Shown: positions 1 to 9,204 of the stretch, one piece after another | How positions within the stretch are numbered: the stretch's first letter is position 1 | Layout of the letters: every line of letters begins with the position of its first letter | From: Bacteroidales bacterium | Lineage (GTDB): Bacteria > Bacteroidota > Bacteroidia > Bacteroidales > UBA4181 | Length of the DNA: 64,000 nt | Reading direction: 5' to 3' | Assembly (NCBI GenBank): GCA_031275285.1 | Contig: JAISOY010000061.1 | Location: 1 to 64,000, forward strand | The notes under the pieces: model-generated | The model's database searches: none | What the model saw: the letters and a program-made list of their open reading frames with translations, nothing else | What the model was told of the DNA's origin: nothing | Made by a program: the position numbers and the translations under genes

Positions 1-844
1 TTACTTCTAATGATATATGAATAAGGCTGTTCTTATTCACTTCTAGAGGAGTGTATTTGAAACAATTTTCAACTAAGGGCTGGAAAATCATAGGGGGAAT
101 AGAGATATCCTTATTATCTCCTATATCATAAGAAAAGGTGATATCCTTCGCACTCTCGAAGCGAAGTTTCTGAAAGTCAATAAAATTTTCGATGTATTCA
201 ATATCCTTATATAGCGGTGTCAATTCCGTTTCGCAATCTTCCATTACATAACGCATCATCTGGGCCAGTTTTAGAACATAGCCCGATGTATATTCATCTT
301 TAAAATACGTCATTGAATAAATATTATTCAGCGCATTGAATATGAAATGGGAATTGATCTGGGATTTTAGCACCCGCACTTCCAGTATCTTCTTTTCGGA
401 TAATAATTCTTCTTTTTGCCTGGCGTCTTCCGTCGTTTTTTTGGAAAAGAAGATAATATTCGAGATAGCATAGGTCAGTGTGAAGAGTGTAAAAAACCTC
501 GCTCCGGAAAAAACAAATTTATATTCATGTTTGGGTGTAATATTGAAATGTTTGAATGTATACATCTCCAACCTGCTGCAAACATAAGCCAACGGTATAA
601 TCATCATGATCGAGAGAATAATGTATATGACTTTTTTTTCCTTCATCAACAGTTTAGGAATCAGTACTATCTGTGTCATATAATATATGATCATTATACT
701 TATAATCGTAATCAGGGCCATTATCAATGACAATTCAACATTTATCCATAACAACTGGATAAACATGATAATAAAGATAACCAGCCAGATAATTACTGTC
801 TGGAAACCGATTGAAGAGCGTATATAGTTTAATAATTTATTCAT
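1..844 (-). CDS. LytS/YehU-type sensor histidine kinase, C-terminus cut by window edge
   Basis: Reading the minus strand from the ATG at 844 gives an open frame of 281 codons that leaves the window without a stop. The N-terminal ~140 residues hold about four hydrophobic segments (for example around residues 14-32 and 38-60), then a short charged linker. Next comes the His_kinase (LytS family) signature QINSHFIFNALNNIYS, whose HF histidine is the expected phosphoacceptor. The N-box PLVENCFKY appears near residue 260, and the ATP-binding remainder lies beyond position 1. The family autophosphorylates and hands phosphate to LytTR-domain response regulators, which in Bacteroidota usually sit directly downstream, here outside the window. 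It is divergent from the MarR/RND operon; a functional link is possible but unproven. The kinase family call is secure; the stimulus is unknown. Confidence 0.9.
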   Translation of the reverse strand, partial: MNKLLNYIRSSIGFQTVIIWLVIFIIMFIQLLWINVELSLIMALITIISIMIIYYMTQIVLIPKLLMKEKKVIYIILSIMMIIPLAYVCSRLEMYTFKHFNITPKHEYKFVFSGARFFTLFTLTYAISNIIFFSKKTTEDARQKEELLSEKKILEVRVLKSQINSHFIFNALNNIYSMTYFKDEYTSGYVLKLAQMMRYVMEDCETELTPLYKDIEYIENFIDFQKLRFESAKDITFSYDIGDNKDISIPPMIFQPLVENCFKYTPLEVNKNSLIHISLEV

Positions 845-1123
845 GAAGGCTATTAAAGTAAAACTATTCAAAAATAATAATTACCGGGATATAAAAACAA
901 TATATTCAATCAATTTACCAATTGTATCTACCAAACTATTGATTTCATCAACAAATATGTTTTTAGGTTGGTTTTTGTCGACAAAAGCCTGTTTTTGGAG
1001 GATTAGAACTGTTACGTACGGATAATTTCCTGTTTTGTTGAATATTTTTTTTGAAGCCGGAATTGTGCCTGATTTTTGTTCCCGAACGTAAGAACACTTA
1101 TCATTTCAATTAATAAAATAAAA

Positions 1124-1576
1124 ATGGAACAGGTTAAAGAAAACAGTTTGGAAAATCTCAATGTCGATTTATTGATCGGCCATGTTTTCAAATTGTGGAT
1201 AAGAAACAGGAAGCAAATGCTGGATGAATTCAAAATTACAGGGCCTCAATACGATGTTTTATCGGCCATCTATCATCTAAGCGACATGAAAACGGAAATC
1301 ATACAGATGGATTTATCGGAAGTAACAGGAATAGATCCGATGACGATTTCCACCATTTTACGCAATCTGGAAAAGAATGATATGATTACCCGCATTCGTG
1401 GAACAGTGAATACCAGGGTGATATATATAAAATTAACCAAGAAGGGGAAATCTTTCTATGATCAGGCATTTTCGAAAATGTCGTCATGTTACGATAATTT
1501 CTACCGCCATATCGACGGGAAAAGTTTTACGGGCCAATTACTCGTATTATCCAATGAATTAAATAAACTAAAATAA
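1124..1576 (+). CDS. MarR-family transcriptional regulator
   Basis: This is a 150-residue protein. The reading frame stays open upstream to a TTG at 1076, but the ATG at 1124 (MEQVKEN) gives the normal MarR length and is preferred. A winged helix-turn-helix can be followed from about residue 35 to 110: the recognition region is ...DLSEVTGIDPMTISTILRNLEKN, shown here only in part as TGIDPMTISTILRNLE, followed by the wing with basic residues RIRGTVNTR. Flanking helices would form the dimer interface. It lies 7 bp upstream of the RND adaptor gene and probably shares its transcript, so the simplest inference is that it is a local ligand-responsive repressor of the efflux operon. No clear palindromic operator could be picked out by eye in the AT-rich 844-1123 region. 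Confidence 0.88.
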   Translation: MEQVKENSLENLNVDLLIGHVFKLWIRNRKQMLDEFKITGPQYDVLSAIYHLSDMKTEIIQMDLSEVTGIDPMTISTILRNLEKNDMITRIRGTVNTRVIYIKLTKKGKSFYDQAFSKMSSCYDNFYRHIDGKSFTGQLLVLSNELNKLK

Positions 1577-1583
1577 AACAACA

Positions 1584-2726
1584 ATGAAAACAACGATGAT
1601 TTTAATAGGTGGAGCGATGGCTCTTTTAAGTTTTGCTTCATGCGGGAGCAATAAGCAAACTCAGACAACAAACAAGGAAACACTGGGTCAGGAATATCCC
1701 GTAACGGTTGTGACAGCGAGGAACGCTGACATGCAGTCCGTATATCCTGCAACAATTAAGGGACAGGAGGATATTGAGATCAGGCCTCGTGTTGACGGCT
1801 ATATTGAAGAAATATATGTAGACGAGGGTTCTGTCGTCAAAGCAGGACAAATGTTATTTAAAATCAATTCTCCATCATCCGAACAGGCTTTAACTTCGGC
1901 CAAAGCTTCTGTTAACAGCGCCAAAGCACAGGTAAATACGGCAGAAGTGAATGTGGAACGTTACAGGCCTCTGGCGGAAAAGGGAATTGTGAGCAAAGTA
2001 CAGTTAAAAACGTACGAAAATTCCTATGAATCGGCAATGGCTACATTAGAGCAGGCAGAAGCCACATTAAAAAATGCAGAAGCCACCATGAGCTGGACAA
2101 AGGTAACCAGCCCTGTCGACGGTGTTGTCGGTTCAATACCTTACCGCAAAGGAAGTCTGGTTAATTATAGTAATGCGCTGACAACCATAGCCAATACGAA
2201 AAGTGTGTATGCTTATTTTTCTTTAAATGAACGGAGATTAATGGATTTTCTGGAAAATGTGGAAGGTAACACCCAATCCGAAAAGATTAAAAATATGCCT
2301 CCTGTTTCGCTGATCCTCGCAGATGGTTCTGAATATGAACAAAAGGGACGGATCGAGACCATAACGGGGATCGTGGATGTAACGACAGGCTCTGCAAATT
2401 TTCGTGCGGAATTTCCCAATCAATCAGGTAAATTAAGAAGCGGAACGAGCGCTAAAATAATCGTACCCAGAACGCTGAATGATGTGTTCGTGATACCTCA
2501 GAGAGCAACATTTACACAACAGGACAAAGTATTGGTTTATAAATTGGATGGCGATGTCGTACAACAACAGATCATATCCGTCCTTTCTATGCCGAACGGA
2601 CAGGAATATGCCGTAACGACCGGCTTGTCACATGGGGATGTCATTGTTTCAGACGGTGTTGCAACTCTCCGCAACGGAATGGCCATATCTACCAAAGGGA
2701 ATAACCAGACTGCTTTGAACCAATAA
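1584..2726 (+). CDS. RND efflux periplasmic adaptor (membrane fusion) lipoprotein
   Basis: This 380-residue protein starts with a lipoprotein signal; the lipobox LLSFASC puts the lipidated Cys near residue 20, so it should be anchored in a membrane facing the periplasm. The order is that of AcrA/MexA adaptors. A first biotinyl-lipoyl half (VDGYIEEIYVDEGSVVKAGQ, about residues 70-90) leads into a coiled-coil hairpin rich in Ala and Glu (about 95-165). The second lipoyl half (SPVDGVVGSIPYRKGSLV) and beta-barrel and membrane-proximal domains follow. It bridges the inner-membrane pump and the outer-membrane channel encoded next. It is 7 bp behind the MarR gene and 86 bp ahead of the pump gene. 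The drug or metabolite exported cannot be told from sequence. Confidence 0.95.
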   Translation: MKTTMILIGGAMALLSFASCGSNKQTQTTNKETLGQEYPVTVVTARNADMQSVYPATIKGQEDIEIRPRVDGYIEEIYVDEGSVVKAGQMLFKINSPSSEQALTSAKASVNSAKAQVNTAEVNVERYRPLAEKGIVSKVQLKTYENSYESAMATLEQAEATLKNAEATMSWTKVTSPVDGVVGSIPYRKGSLVNYSNALTTIANTKSVYAYFSLNERRLMDFLENVEGNTQSEKIKNMPPVSLILADGSEYEQKGRIETITGIVDVTTGSANFRAEFPNQSGKLRSGTSAKIIVPRTLNDVFVIPQRATFTQQDKVLVYKLDGDVVQQQIISVLSMPNGQEYAVTTGLSHGDVIVSDGVATLRNGMAISTKGNNQTALNQ

Positions 2727-2754
2727 GCTGATTTACAAAAATATATCTCATTTA

Positions 2755-2777
2755 TCCTCCTGCCAGAAGCAGGAGGA
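2755..2777 (+). other. Perfect intercistronic hairpin between adaptor and pump genes
   Basis: The arms TCCTCCTGC (2755-2763) and GCAGGAGGA (2769-2777) are exact reverse complements separated by the 5-base loop CAGAA. No T-tract follows, so it does not look like a simple intrinsic terminator. The 3' arm contains the anti-SD-like AGGAGG string. It sits in the only sizeable gap of the RND operon and could stabilise or process the transcript. Confidence 0.6.
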
Positions 2778-2812
2778 CAGGGAATCGTACACTCTAATAA
2801 AAAGAAGAAAAC

Positions 2813-5800
2813 ATGTTAAAGACATTTATAGAACGTCCGGTATTATCCACCGTAATATCCATTGTTATCGTGGTATTGGGGATCATCGGAATAAATATGT
2901 TGCCGATTGAGCAATATCCCGATATCGCACCTCCGACAGTACGCGTATCGGCATCATACAGCGGTGCAAATGCCGATGTGATCATGAATAGTGTGGTTAT
3001 ACCATTGGAAGAAGCGATAAATGGTGTAGAAGGGATGACATATATGACATCGTCTGCTTCGATAGGTTCTGCCAGTATTACGGTCTATTTCGAACAGGGT
3101 ACAAACCCGGATATGGCAGCAGTGAATGTTCAGAACCTGGTAAATCAGGCCTCGGCATTGCTTCCGGCCGAAGTAACACAGGCAGGAGTAACCGTAAGGA
3201 AACAGCAAACCAGTAATATCCTGATGCTCTCGCTTTCTTCCGAAAATCCCGAATATGATGACGGATTTCTCCAAAATTATGCGAATATCAATATTTTACC
3301 CCAAATAAAAAGGGTTCAGGGAGTCGGTAACGCGGAAGCATATGGGGCGAAGGATTATTCGATGCGGATATGGTTTAAGCCCGATGTAATGGCTTCCTAC
3401 AAAATTTCTACCAGTGAAGTCATTAACGCGCTGAGGGACCAGAATATTGAAGCAGCACCGGGTCAGTTGGGAGAAAGCGGCAACCAGGCATTTCAATATA
3501 CATTAAAATATACAGGACGTTTATCCTCCGTAGAGGAATTCGAAGACATCATCATTCGTTCCAACGACGGGAAAATAGTTCGCCTGAACGATGTTGCCAC
3601 AGTTGAACTGGGAACTTTACAATATAGCGTGTCTACAACTACCGACGGTAATCCTGCAATTATGATCGCCATTAACCAGACAGCCGGGTCGAATGCCACG
3701 GAAGTGATCACAAAAGTAAAAGCAGAATTGGAAAATGCCGAAAAAGATTTTCCTCCCGGAGTGAAGTTCACTTACCTTCAGGATGTCAGTGATTTTTTAA
3801 ATGCTTCCATCAGCAAGGTTATCACCACTTTACTTGAAGCATTCCTTCTGGTTTTCCTCGTTGTATTTATATTCCTGCAAAACTTCAGATCTACGCTGAT
3901 ACCGGCTATTGCCGTACCTGTGGCCATTATCGGTACATTCTTCTTTTTATGGATCATGGGCTTTTCCATTAACCTTCTTACTTTATTCGCTCTTGTACTG
4001 GCGATCGGTATCGTAGTTGATGATGCGATTGTGGTTGTTGAGGCTGTACATGCCGAACTCGAACGCGGTACAAAAGATCCGAAAGAGGCGGCAATTAAAG
4101 CCATGAAAGAAATAGCCCCTGCCATCATATCTATTACACTGGTCATGGCATCGGTATTTATTCCGGTAAGTTTTATCGGGGGAACCAGTGGTGTTTTCTA
4201 TCAACAGTTCGGCCTGACATTAGCTTTTGCCATTGCTATTTCGGCGGTGAACGCATTGACTTTAAGTCCTGCACTCTGTGCTCTTTTACTTAAACCACAT
4301 GAAGAAGAACATGGTAAGAAGAATTTTCTGAAACGTTTCTATTATTATTTCAATATCGGATTTAATGCCGCTACTTCAAAATATAAACAATCTCTTGTCT
4401 TTTTGGGAAAGAAAGGGAACCGGTGGATCACCGCGGCAATTATCATAGTTGCTACTGCCGTCTTATTCGGTTTAATGAGGATGATACCTACCGGATTTGT
4501 ACCGCAGGAAGATAGTGGCGGTGTGATGGCTACCATTACTCTGCCTCCCGGATCATCAATGGAAAGAACGGATTCTGTAGTACAGGCGGTGATTAAGATG
4601 GCGGAAGAAATACCGGAAGTGAAGCATATAGGGAGCCTTAACGGTTTGAGCTTCATGAGTGGAATGGGAAGTTCTTATGGTTCAGCTATCATAAAAATGG
4701 ATCATTGGGATAACCGGGAGATCACTGCAAACGAAGTTGCTGCAATCATGACGGAAAAAACCAAGTCAATAAACAATGCCACATTCATGTTTTTCGGTAC
4801 ACCCACAATTTCGGGTTTCGGTTTAAGCACCGGTGTAGCCATGAGTATGCAGGATCGTACCGGTGGTAGTATTTATGACTTCTACGACATCACCAACGAT
4901 TTCATTGCAAAAATGAATCAACGGGATGAGGTGATGGTAGCCATGACTACATTTAATCCTAATTTCCCTCAAAAACAAATTGAAGCCAATATGGCTAAGA
5001 TTAAGGATGCCGGACTTACTTTAAGCGAGATAATGGGGACATTACAGGCTTATATCGGCAGCCAGTATATCTCGAATTTCAATTTATATGGAAAACAATT
5101 CAGGGTAATGGTACAGGCTGCTCCTGAATATCGTACAAAACTGGATGATCTGGATGGTTTGTTCGTGAAAACGATCAGTGGAGAAATGGCTCCGGTAACG
5201 GAATTTTTAACAATAACCGATATTACGGGTCCCGAAACACGTACACGCTTTAATTTATACTCTTCCATGGATTTGACAATCATTCCTAATTATCGGGATG
5301 GTTACAGTACCGGTGATGTTATTAAAGCGGTTGAAGAGGTGAAAGAACAGACGCTTCCGTCAGGTTATTCATACGAATTTTCGGGAATGACACGTGAAGA
5401 ACAAAAAAGCAGCAGCCAGACCGTATTGATATTCGGGCTTTGTCTGATATTCGTTTATCTGCTGTTAGCCGCTTTATATGAAAGTTACATCCTGCCCTTG
5501 GCCGTTATTTTCTCTTTACCGGTAGGGTTAGCAGGAGTAATGATCTTCCTTGCCGCATTTGGTTTAAGCCAGGGGATTACCAATAATATTTATGTCCAGA
5601 TAGCCATGATTATGCTCATCGGATTACTTGCCAAAAACGCCATTTTGATTGTAGAATATGCCATACAACGGCGTCAACAGGGAATGAGTATCGTTGATGC
5701 GGCAATAAATGGAGCTGTGGCCCGTTTCCGGCCGATCCTGATGACATCTTTTGCTTTCATTTTCGGATTATTGCCTCTGGCAATCGCTACGGGTGCAGGT

Positions 5801-5980
5801 GCAATCGGTAACCGTTCAATCGGTATCAGTGCCATCGGAGGCATGCTTATCGGCACGCTTATCGGAGTAATTGTGATCCCTACGCTTTATATCATATTCC
5901 AGAAATTACAGGATAAATTCGGTAAGTCGGATACGGTAATTTCAACCGATGAATTAACAACACAACAAAATAACGGATAA
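2813..5980 (+). CDS. RND multidrug efflux permease (HAE1/AcrB family)
   Basis: At 1055 residues this is full length for the proton-driven HAE1 pumps of the inner membrane. Typical AcrB marks are visible. The N-terminus MLKTFIERPVLSTVISI begins with TM1. The TM4 proton-relay acidic pair is in VVDDAIVVVEAV (about residues 400-411), and the TM10 lysine is in LAKNAILIVEYA (about 938-949). Two large periplasmic loops separate the transmembrane bundles. The start ATG at 2813 gives the canonical N-terminus. The gene follows the adaptor and precedes the outer-membrane factor by 2 bp, so translation of the last two is probably coupled. It should export amphiphilic compounds from the periplasm or inner-membrane leaflet; the substrate is unknown. 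Confidence 0.97.
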   Translation: MLKTFIERPVLSTVISIVIVVLGIIGINMLPIEQYPDIAPPTVRVSASYSGANADVIMNSVVIPLEEAINGVEGMTYMTSSASIGSASITVYFEQGTNPDMAAVNVQNLVNQASALLPAEVTQAGVTVRKQQTSNILMLSLSSENPEYDDGFLQNYANINILPQIKRVQGVGNAEAYGAKDYSMRIWFKPDVMASYKISTSEVINALRDQNIEAAPGQLGESGNQAFQYTLKYTGRLSSVEEFEDIIIRSNDGKIVRLNDVATVELGTLQYSVSTTTDGNPAIMIAINQTAGSNATEVITKVKAELENAEKDFPPGVKFTYLQDVSDFLNASISKVITTLLEAFLLVFLVVFIFLQNFRSTLIPAIAVPVAIIGTFFFLWIMGFSINLLTLFALVLAIGIVVDDAIVVVEAVHAELERGTKDPKEAAIKAMKEIAPAIISITLVMASVFIPVSFIGGTSGVFYQQFGLTLAFAIAISAVNALTLSPALCALLLKPHEEEHGKKNFLKRFYYYFNIGFNAATSKYKQSLVFLGKKGNRWITAAIIIVATAVLFGLMRMIPTGFVPQEDSGGVMATITLPPGSSMERTDSVVQAVIKMAEEIPEVKHIGSLNGLSFMSGMGSSYGSAIIKMDHWDNREITANEVAAIMTEKTKSINNATFMFFGTPTISGFGLSTGVAMSMQDRTGGSIYDFYDITNDFIAKMNQRDEVMVAMTTFNPNFPQKQIEANMAKIKDAGLTLSEIMGTLQAYIGSQYISNFNLYGKQFRVMVQAAPEYRTKLDDLDGLFVKTISGEMAPVTEFLTITDITGPETRTRFNLYSSMDLTIIPNYRDGYSTGDVIKAVEEVKEQTLPSGYSYEFSGMTREEQKSSSQTVLIFGLCLIFVYLLLAALYESYILPLAVIFSLPVGLAGVMIFLAAFGLSQGITNNIYVQIAMIMLIGLLAKNAILIVEYAIQRRQQGMSIVDAAINGAVARFRPILMTSFAFIFGLLPLAIATGAGAIGNRSIGISAIGGMLIGTLIGVIVIPTLYIIFQKLQDKFGKSDTVISTDELTTQQNNG

Positions 5981-5982
5981 TC

Positions 5983-7377
5983 ATGAACAAGTATAAATTT
6001 ATATTAGGGTTTGTTGTCCTGGTAGGACTCACCTCCTGCGGGACAATGAAGCCGTATCAAACGCCGGTTACCGAAACCGGTAAACTGTATGGGGAAATGA
6101 CATCGACCGATACGGTCACCATAGCGGATATTCCGTGGAGGGAATATTTTTCGGATCAGAACCTGATTACTTTAATTGAGGAAGGAATCGAAAAAAATCA
6201 CGATTTGCGGATAGCATATACTCGTATTCAACAAGCCGAAGCAAACCTGAGTATGGCAAAAGCGGCTTGCTTTCCCGATATTTCATTGGTAGGCCAGGTA
6301 AATTATTCGGGAAACAGTTTTGGAAGCAGAGGAAAAGATGTGTTGGGTTATAATTCCACAAATTATACGCTTGGCATATCTGCCGGATGGGAACTGGATA
6401 TCTGGGGAAAACTCAGCAGTCAATCCAAAGCCAAATATGCTCAGTTTCTGAGTAGTCAGGCATACAAAGATCTCATTCAGACATCTTTGGTGGCGAATAT
6501 TGCCACATCCTATTATTCATTGCTGGCTTTAGATGAAAAGTTAGCCATTACAAGGGAAACCATCGTTTTACTTGAAAAAAGCGTTGAAACGATGGAGGAC
6601 CTGAAAGAATCCGGAGTACTGAACGGCGCAGCGGTGGAGCAAAGTAAATCTTTATTTTACAATACGCAAACAAGTATTCCCGACCTGGAAAGCCAGATCT
6701 GGCAATTGGAAAATTCAATATGCCTGATGCTTGGCCGTTCGCCCGGGCAAATAACCCGGTCTTCCATATTTGAGCAGCAATATCCCGACCATCTCGAATA
6801 CGGCATACCTGCACAGATGCTGGCGAAGCGTCCGGATGTACGACAGGCGGAGTTATCTTTCCGTTCGGCATTTGAGTTGACAAAAGCAGCCCGAGCCGGT
6901 TTTTATCCGGCAATCAGGATCACTTCCGGTACCATAGGATATGGAACAAATAATACATTGTCGGACTTCTTTAAGCCGGAAAATATCTTTGCCAACGTAA
7001 TCGGGGGATTGACCCAACCCATTTTTGCCAAAAAACAATTAACCGGAAACCTCAAAATAGCCAATGCCCAACAAGAGGAAGCCCTTTTGACATTTGAAAA
7101 AACGGTTTTATCTGCCGGGCAGGAAGTAACGAATGTTTTATTTTCATTTGAATCATCCCTGAAAAAGAATTATACGAGGGAAAAACAAATAGAAGCATGC
7201 AAGAACTCCGTTTATTTTACACAGGAATTACTGATAGCCGGTGATGCCAATTATACGGAGGTACTTACTGCCGAGCAGAACCTTTTATCGGCATTACTCA
7301 ATCAGGTAAATGACCGGTTAGAGCAATTGAATTGTACCGTAGAATTATACAGGATTTTGGGAGGTGGTATCGAATAG
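5983..7377 (+). CDS. RND outer-membrane factor lipoprotein (TolC/OprM/NodT family)
   Basis: This 464-residue protein has a lipoprotein signal, with the lipobox around VGLTSC placing the acylated Cys near residue 19. Two copies of the outer-membrane efflux domain follow: long amphipathic helices rich in Ala, Gln and Glu (for example RIQQAEANLSMAKAACFPDI) and the family signature RPDVRQAELSFRSAFELTKAAR, shown partly as KRPDVRQAELSF near residue 287. Length and order match NodT-type channels that trimerise into a beta-barrel plus periplasmic tunnel. The start codon lies 2 bp after the pump stop. It completes a self-contained adaptor-pump-channel set, and a strong terminator follows about 105 bp downstream. 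Confidence 0.95.
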   Translation: MNKYKFILGFVVLVGLTSCGTMKPYQTPVTETGKLYGEMTSTDTVTIADIPWREYFSDQNLITLIEEGIEKNHDLRIAYTRIQQAEANLSMAKAACFPDISLVGQVNYSGNSFGSRGKDVLGYNSTNYTLGISAGWELDIWGKLSSQSKAKYAQFLSSQAYKDLIQTSLVANIATSYYSLLALDEKLAITRETIVLLEKSVETMEDLKESGVLNGAAVEQSKSLFYNTQTSIPDLESQIWQLENSICLMLGRSPGQITRSSIFEQQYPDHLEYGIPAQMLAKRPDVRQAELSFRSAFELTKAARAGFYPAIRITSGTIGYGTNNTLSDFFKPENIFANVIGGLTQPIFAKKQLTGNLKIANAQQEEALLTFEKTVLSAGQEVTNVLFSFESSLKKNYTREKQIEACKNSVYFTQELLIAGDANYTEVLTAEQNLLSALLNQVNDRLEQLNCTVELYRILGGGIE

Positions 7378-7480
7378 TTCGTTTCCCATCGTAATAAATC
7401 CATCACTAAAACTTCCGGTAAGATGACTGGATTGAAATAAATACAAGAATAAATACCTAATAGACAGCTTGAATAAAATG

Positions 7481-7525
7481 AAAAAGAAGAAAGTGTCCAA
7501 CATATTTGACACTTTCTTCTTTTTT
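7481..7525 (+). terminator. Rho-independent terminator of the RND operon
   Basis: A long hairpin with arms AAAGAAGAAAGTGTC and GACACTTTCTTCTTT separated by about ten bases ends in a run of T. The stem is A/T-rich at its base with a GTGTC/GACAC core near the loop. The arms are symmetric enough that it could also stop transcription from the other strand. Confidence 0.85.
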
Positions 7526-7722
7526 GTATCCTTATCTGGTATCTACGAATACCCGTTTAGTATACCTAAAGATGGTTCGTAAAACTAAAAAATCAAATCA
7601 AAATAGGCAATAACTGACAGATTCATTTAACGGGTGTATACTCTGTATTTGTCAACATACCACAAGAATAACATTTTGTTTGCAGAGGAATTGATATCGG
7701 GTATACTATAATGATATGATCG

Positions 7723-7747
7723 AAACCGGCGCAAAAGTCCGGTTTTT
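7723..7747 (+). terminator. Orphan terminator-like hairpin with no gene in front of it
   Basis: AAACCGG (7723-7729) and CCGGTTT (7739-7745) form a 7-bp stem around a 9-base loop and run directly into TTTTT. There is no coding region between this and the RND terminator about 200 bp upstream. It may terminate a small RNA or act as an attenuator in the leader of the downstream gene. Confidence 0.5.
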
Positions 7748-7828
7748 AACTATTGATTTTCAAATTAGATTTTAAGGATAAATATTCGTTATAGGATAAT
7801 ATTCTATTTTTCTACAAAATCAGCATCT

Positions 7829-7836
7829 TATATTTG
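7829..7836 (+). promoter_or_regulatory. Candidate -7 element upstream of the epimerase gene
   Basis: TATATTTG matches the Bacteroidota -7 consensus TAnnTTTG. A T-run (TTTT) lies about 18 bp upstream in place of the -33 TTTG, so only half of the promoter is convincing. It would leave a leader of about 95 bases before the ATG at 7940. Confidence 0.35.
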
Positions 7837-7939
7837 AATTTTAAACGGAAATAAAACTTTACCTACCTGCAACTTATAGTGTGGGTTATAGGTTCTGGAA
7901 ATATTATCACATAATTATTGTTCATCTAAATAAATAATA

Positions 7940-8974
7940 ATGAAGATTCTTGTTACTGGGTGTGCAGGATTTATCGGATATCACATAACTCAAAAACTTT
8001 TATCATGCGGACATTCGGTCATTGGTATAGACAACCTTAATGATTACTATTCTCCTGCACTTAAAACTTCAAGGCTTACACAGCTTGGAATTAATATTTT
8101 TGACATAAAACAAAATATTCCTGTTTATGGGAAAAATAATTTGTGTTTTATTCAGGCTGATATAAATGATACTTCATTATATCCCACGATTTTGAAAAAT
8201 GAAAAAATAGAGGTTATTTGCCATTTAGCAGCCCAAGCGGGAGTACGGTATAGCATTGAAAATCCACAGCAATATATTTCATCTAACATAAATGGATTTT
8301 TCAATATCATTGAATATTGCAGGGCCAATCCTGAAACTAAATTAGTCTTTGCCAGTAGTTCAAGCGTATACGGTAATAATACTTCTGTTCCTTACAAGGA
8401 AACGGATATAACCGATACGCCAGTTAGCCTGTATGCCGCGACAAAGAAAGCGAATGAACTTATTGCACACAGCTATTCAGCATTATATGGTATTAATATC
8501 ATTGGGTTACGGTTCTTTACAGCCTATGGCCCATGGGGACGACCTGATATGGCTCCGTTTCTTTTCACAGAGGCTATTCTGAATGATCGTAAGCTGAAAC
8601 TATTCAATAATGGAAATATGTCGCGTGATTTTACCTTTATAGATGATATTACAGAAGGGATATATAAAGTTCTATTAAATAACCCTGACAGCACTTCGGG
8701 CCCTTTGTTTAGGATTTATAATATTGGAAATTCAACGCCTGTGCAACTCGAAGATTTCATTTCAACAATCGAACAGATTACGAAAAAAAAAGCACAGAAA
8801 GTATATGAAACGATGCAGCCAGGCGATGTAAAAGATACATGGGCTGATACTTCTCTTTTAAGGCGTGATTATGGCTATGCACCAACAACATCCATCAATA
8901 CCGGACTTGCTGCTTTTATTCAGTGGTATGAAGATTATTATTTAAGAGGATTGTATGACAATAAAAATGGATAA
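7940..8974 (+). CDS. NAD-dependent sugar-nucleotide epimerase, UDP-glucuronate 4-epimerase-like
   Basis: This 344-residue extended short-chain dehydrogenase has an N-terminal Rossmann motif TGCAGFIG (residues 6-13), the adenine-ribose region IDNLNDYYSPALK, the conserved serine stretch FASSSSVYG, and the catalytic tyrosine/lysine in LYAATKKANE (about residues 163-172). The DNLNDYY start and GLRFFTAYGPWGRPDMAPF block are typical of the UDP-glucuronate 4-epimerase (CapI/GAE) branch, which interconverts UDP-GlcA and UDP-GalA in the cytoplasm. A UDP-galactose or other UDP-sugar substrate is possible. It sits in front of GT83 and GT2 genes that could use a polyprenyl-linked form of the product. Confidence 0.85.
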   Translation: MKILVTGCAGFIGYHITQKLLSCGHSVIGIDNLNDYYSPALKTSRLTQLGINIFDIKQNIPVYGKNNLCFIQADINDTSLYPTILKNEKIEVICHLAAQAGVRYSIENPQQYISSNINGFFNIIEYCRANPETKLVFASSSSVYGNNTSVPYKETDITDTPVSLYAATKKANELIAHSYSALYGINIIGLRFFTAYGPWGRPDMAPFLFTEAILNDRKLKLFNNGNMSRDFTFIDDITEGIYKVLLNNPDSTSGPLFRIYNIGNSTPVQLEDFISTIEQITKKKAQKVYETMQPGDVKDTWADTSLLRRDYGYAPTTSINTGLAAFIQWYEDYYLRGLYDNKNG

Positions 8975-8976
8975 AT

Positions 8977-9204
8977 ATGCGGTATAGATATTTATTATTA
9001 TTTATTACTGCTTTTATATTCCGGGATTATACTCTGGCGAATGAGCTAAAGTATATCAGTGTTGTTGAGGAAGCTATTCAAAACGTCACATGGTTTACAT
9101 TCTATATTCATGGTGAAATTTACGCTGGTAAACCTCCGATGTAGTTCTGGTTTATTACCTTCTTTTGGTGTAATAATATTGATAAACAGATGGTTGGAAA
9201 ATGA
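8977..9204 (+). pseudogene. Decayed N-terminus of a GT83/ArnT-like glycosyltransferase
   Basis: Starting 2 bp after the epimerase stop, the frame reads MRYRYLLLFITAFIFRDYTL, then ANELKYISVVEEAIQ and HGEIYAGKPPM. This is the characteristic N-terminal pattern (ANE-KY---EEA---G---Y--KPP) of Bacteroidota ArnT-like proteins. A TAG at 9142 breaks the frame exactly after KPPM; FWFITFF then continues in frame to a second stop, TGA at 9202. The rest of the ~550-residue enzyme is missing. The intact gene at 9537 belongs to the same family and carries the same EKPPL motif, so this looks like a degraded tandem paralogue. Confidence 0.75.

Larger units (their letters stand above)
7526..7939. other. Gene-free AT-rich stretch before the epimerase gene
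   Basis: No open frame with coding character is visible on either strand in this ~410-bp stretch. It holds a second, orphan terminator-like hairpin (7723-7747) and one candidate -7 promoter element (7829-7836). The region could be a long 5' leader or the scar of a lost gene; nothing recognisable as protein remains. Confidence 0.5.

Noticed and set aside
416-730. 104-codon plus-strand frame at the left end
   Set aside because: It lies antisense to the LytS-type kinase, whose frame shows transmembrane helices and both catalytic boxes.
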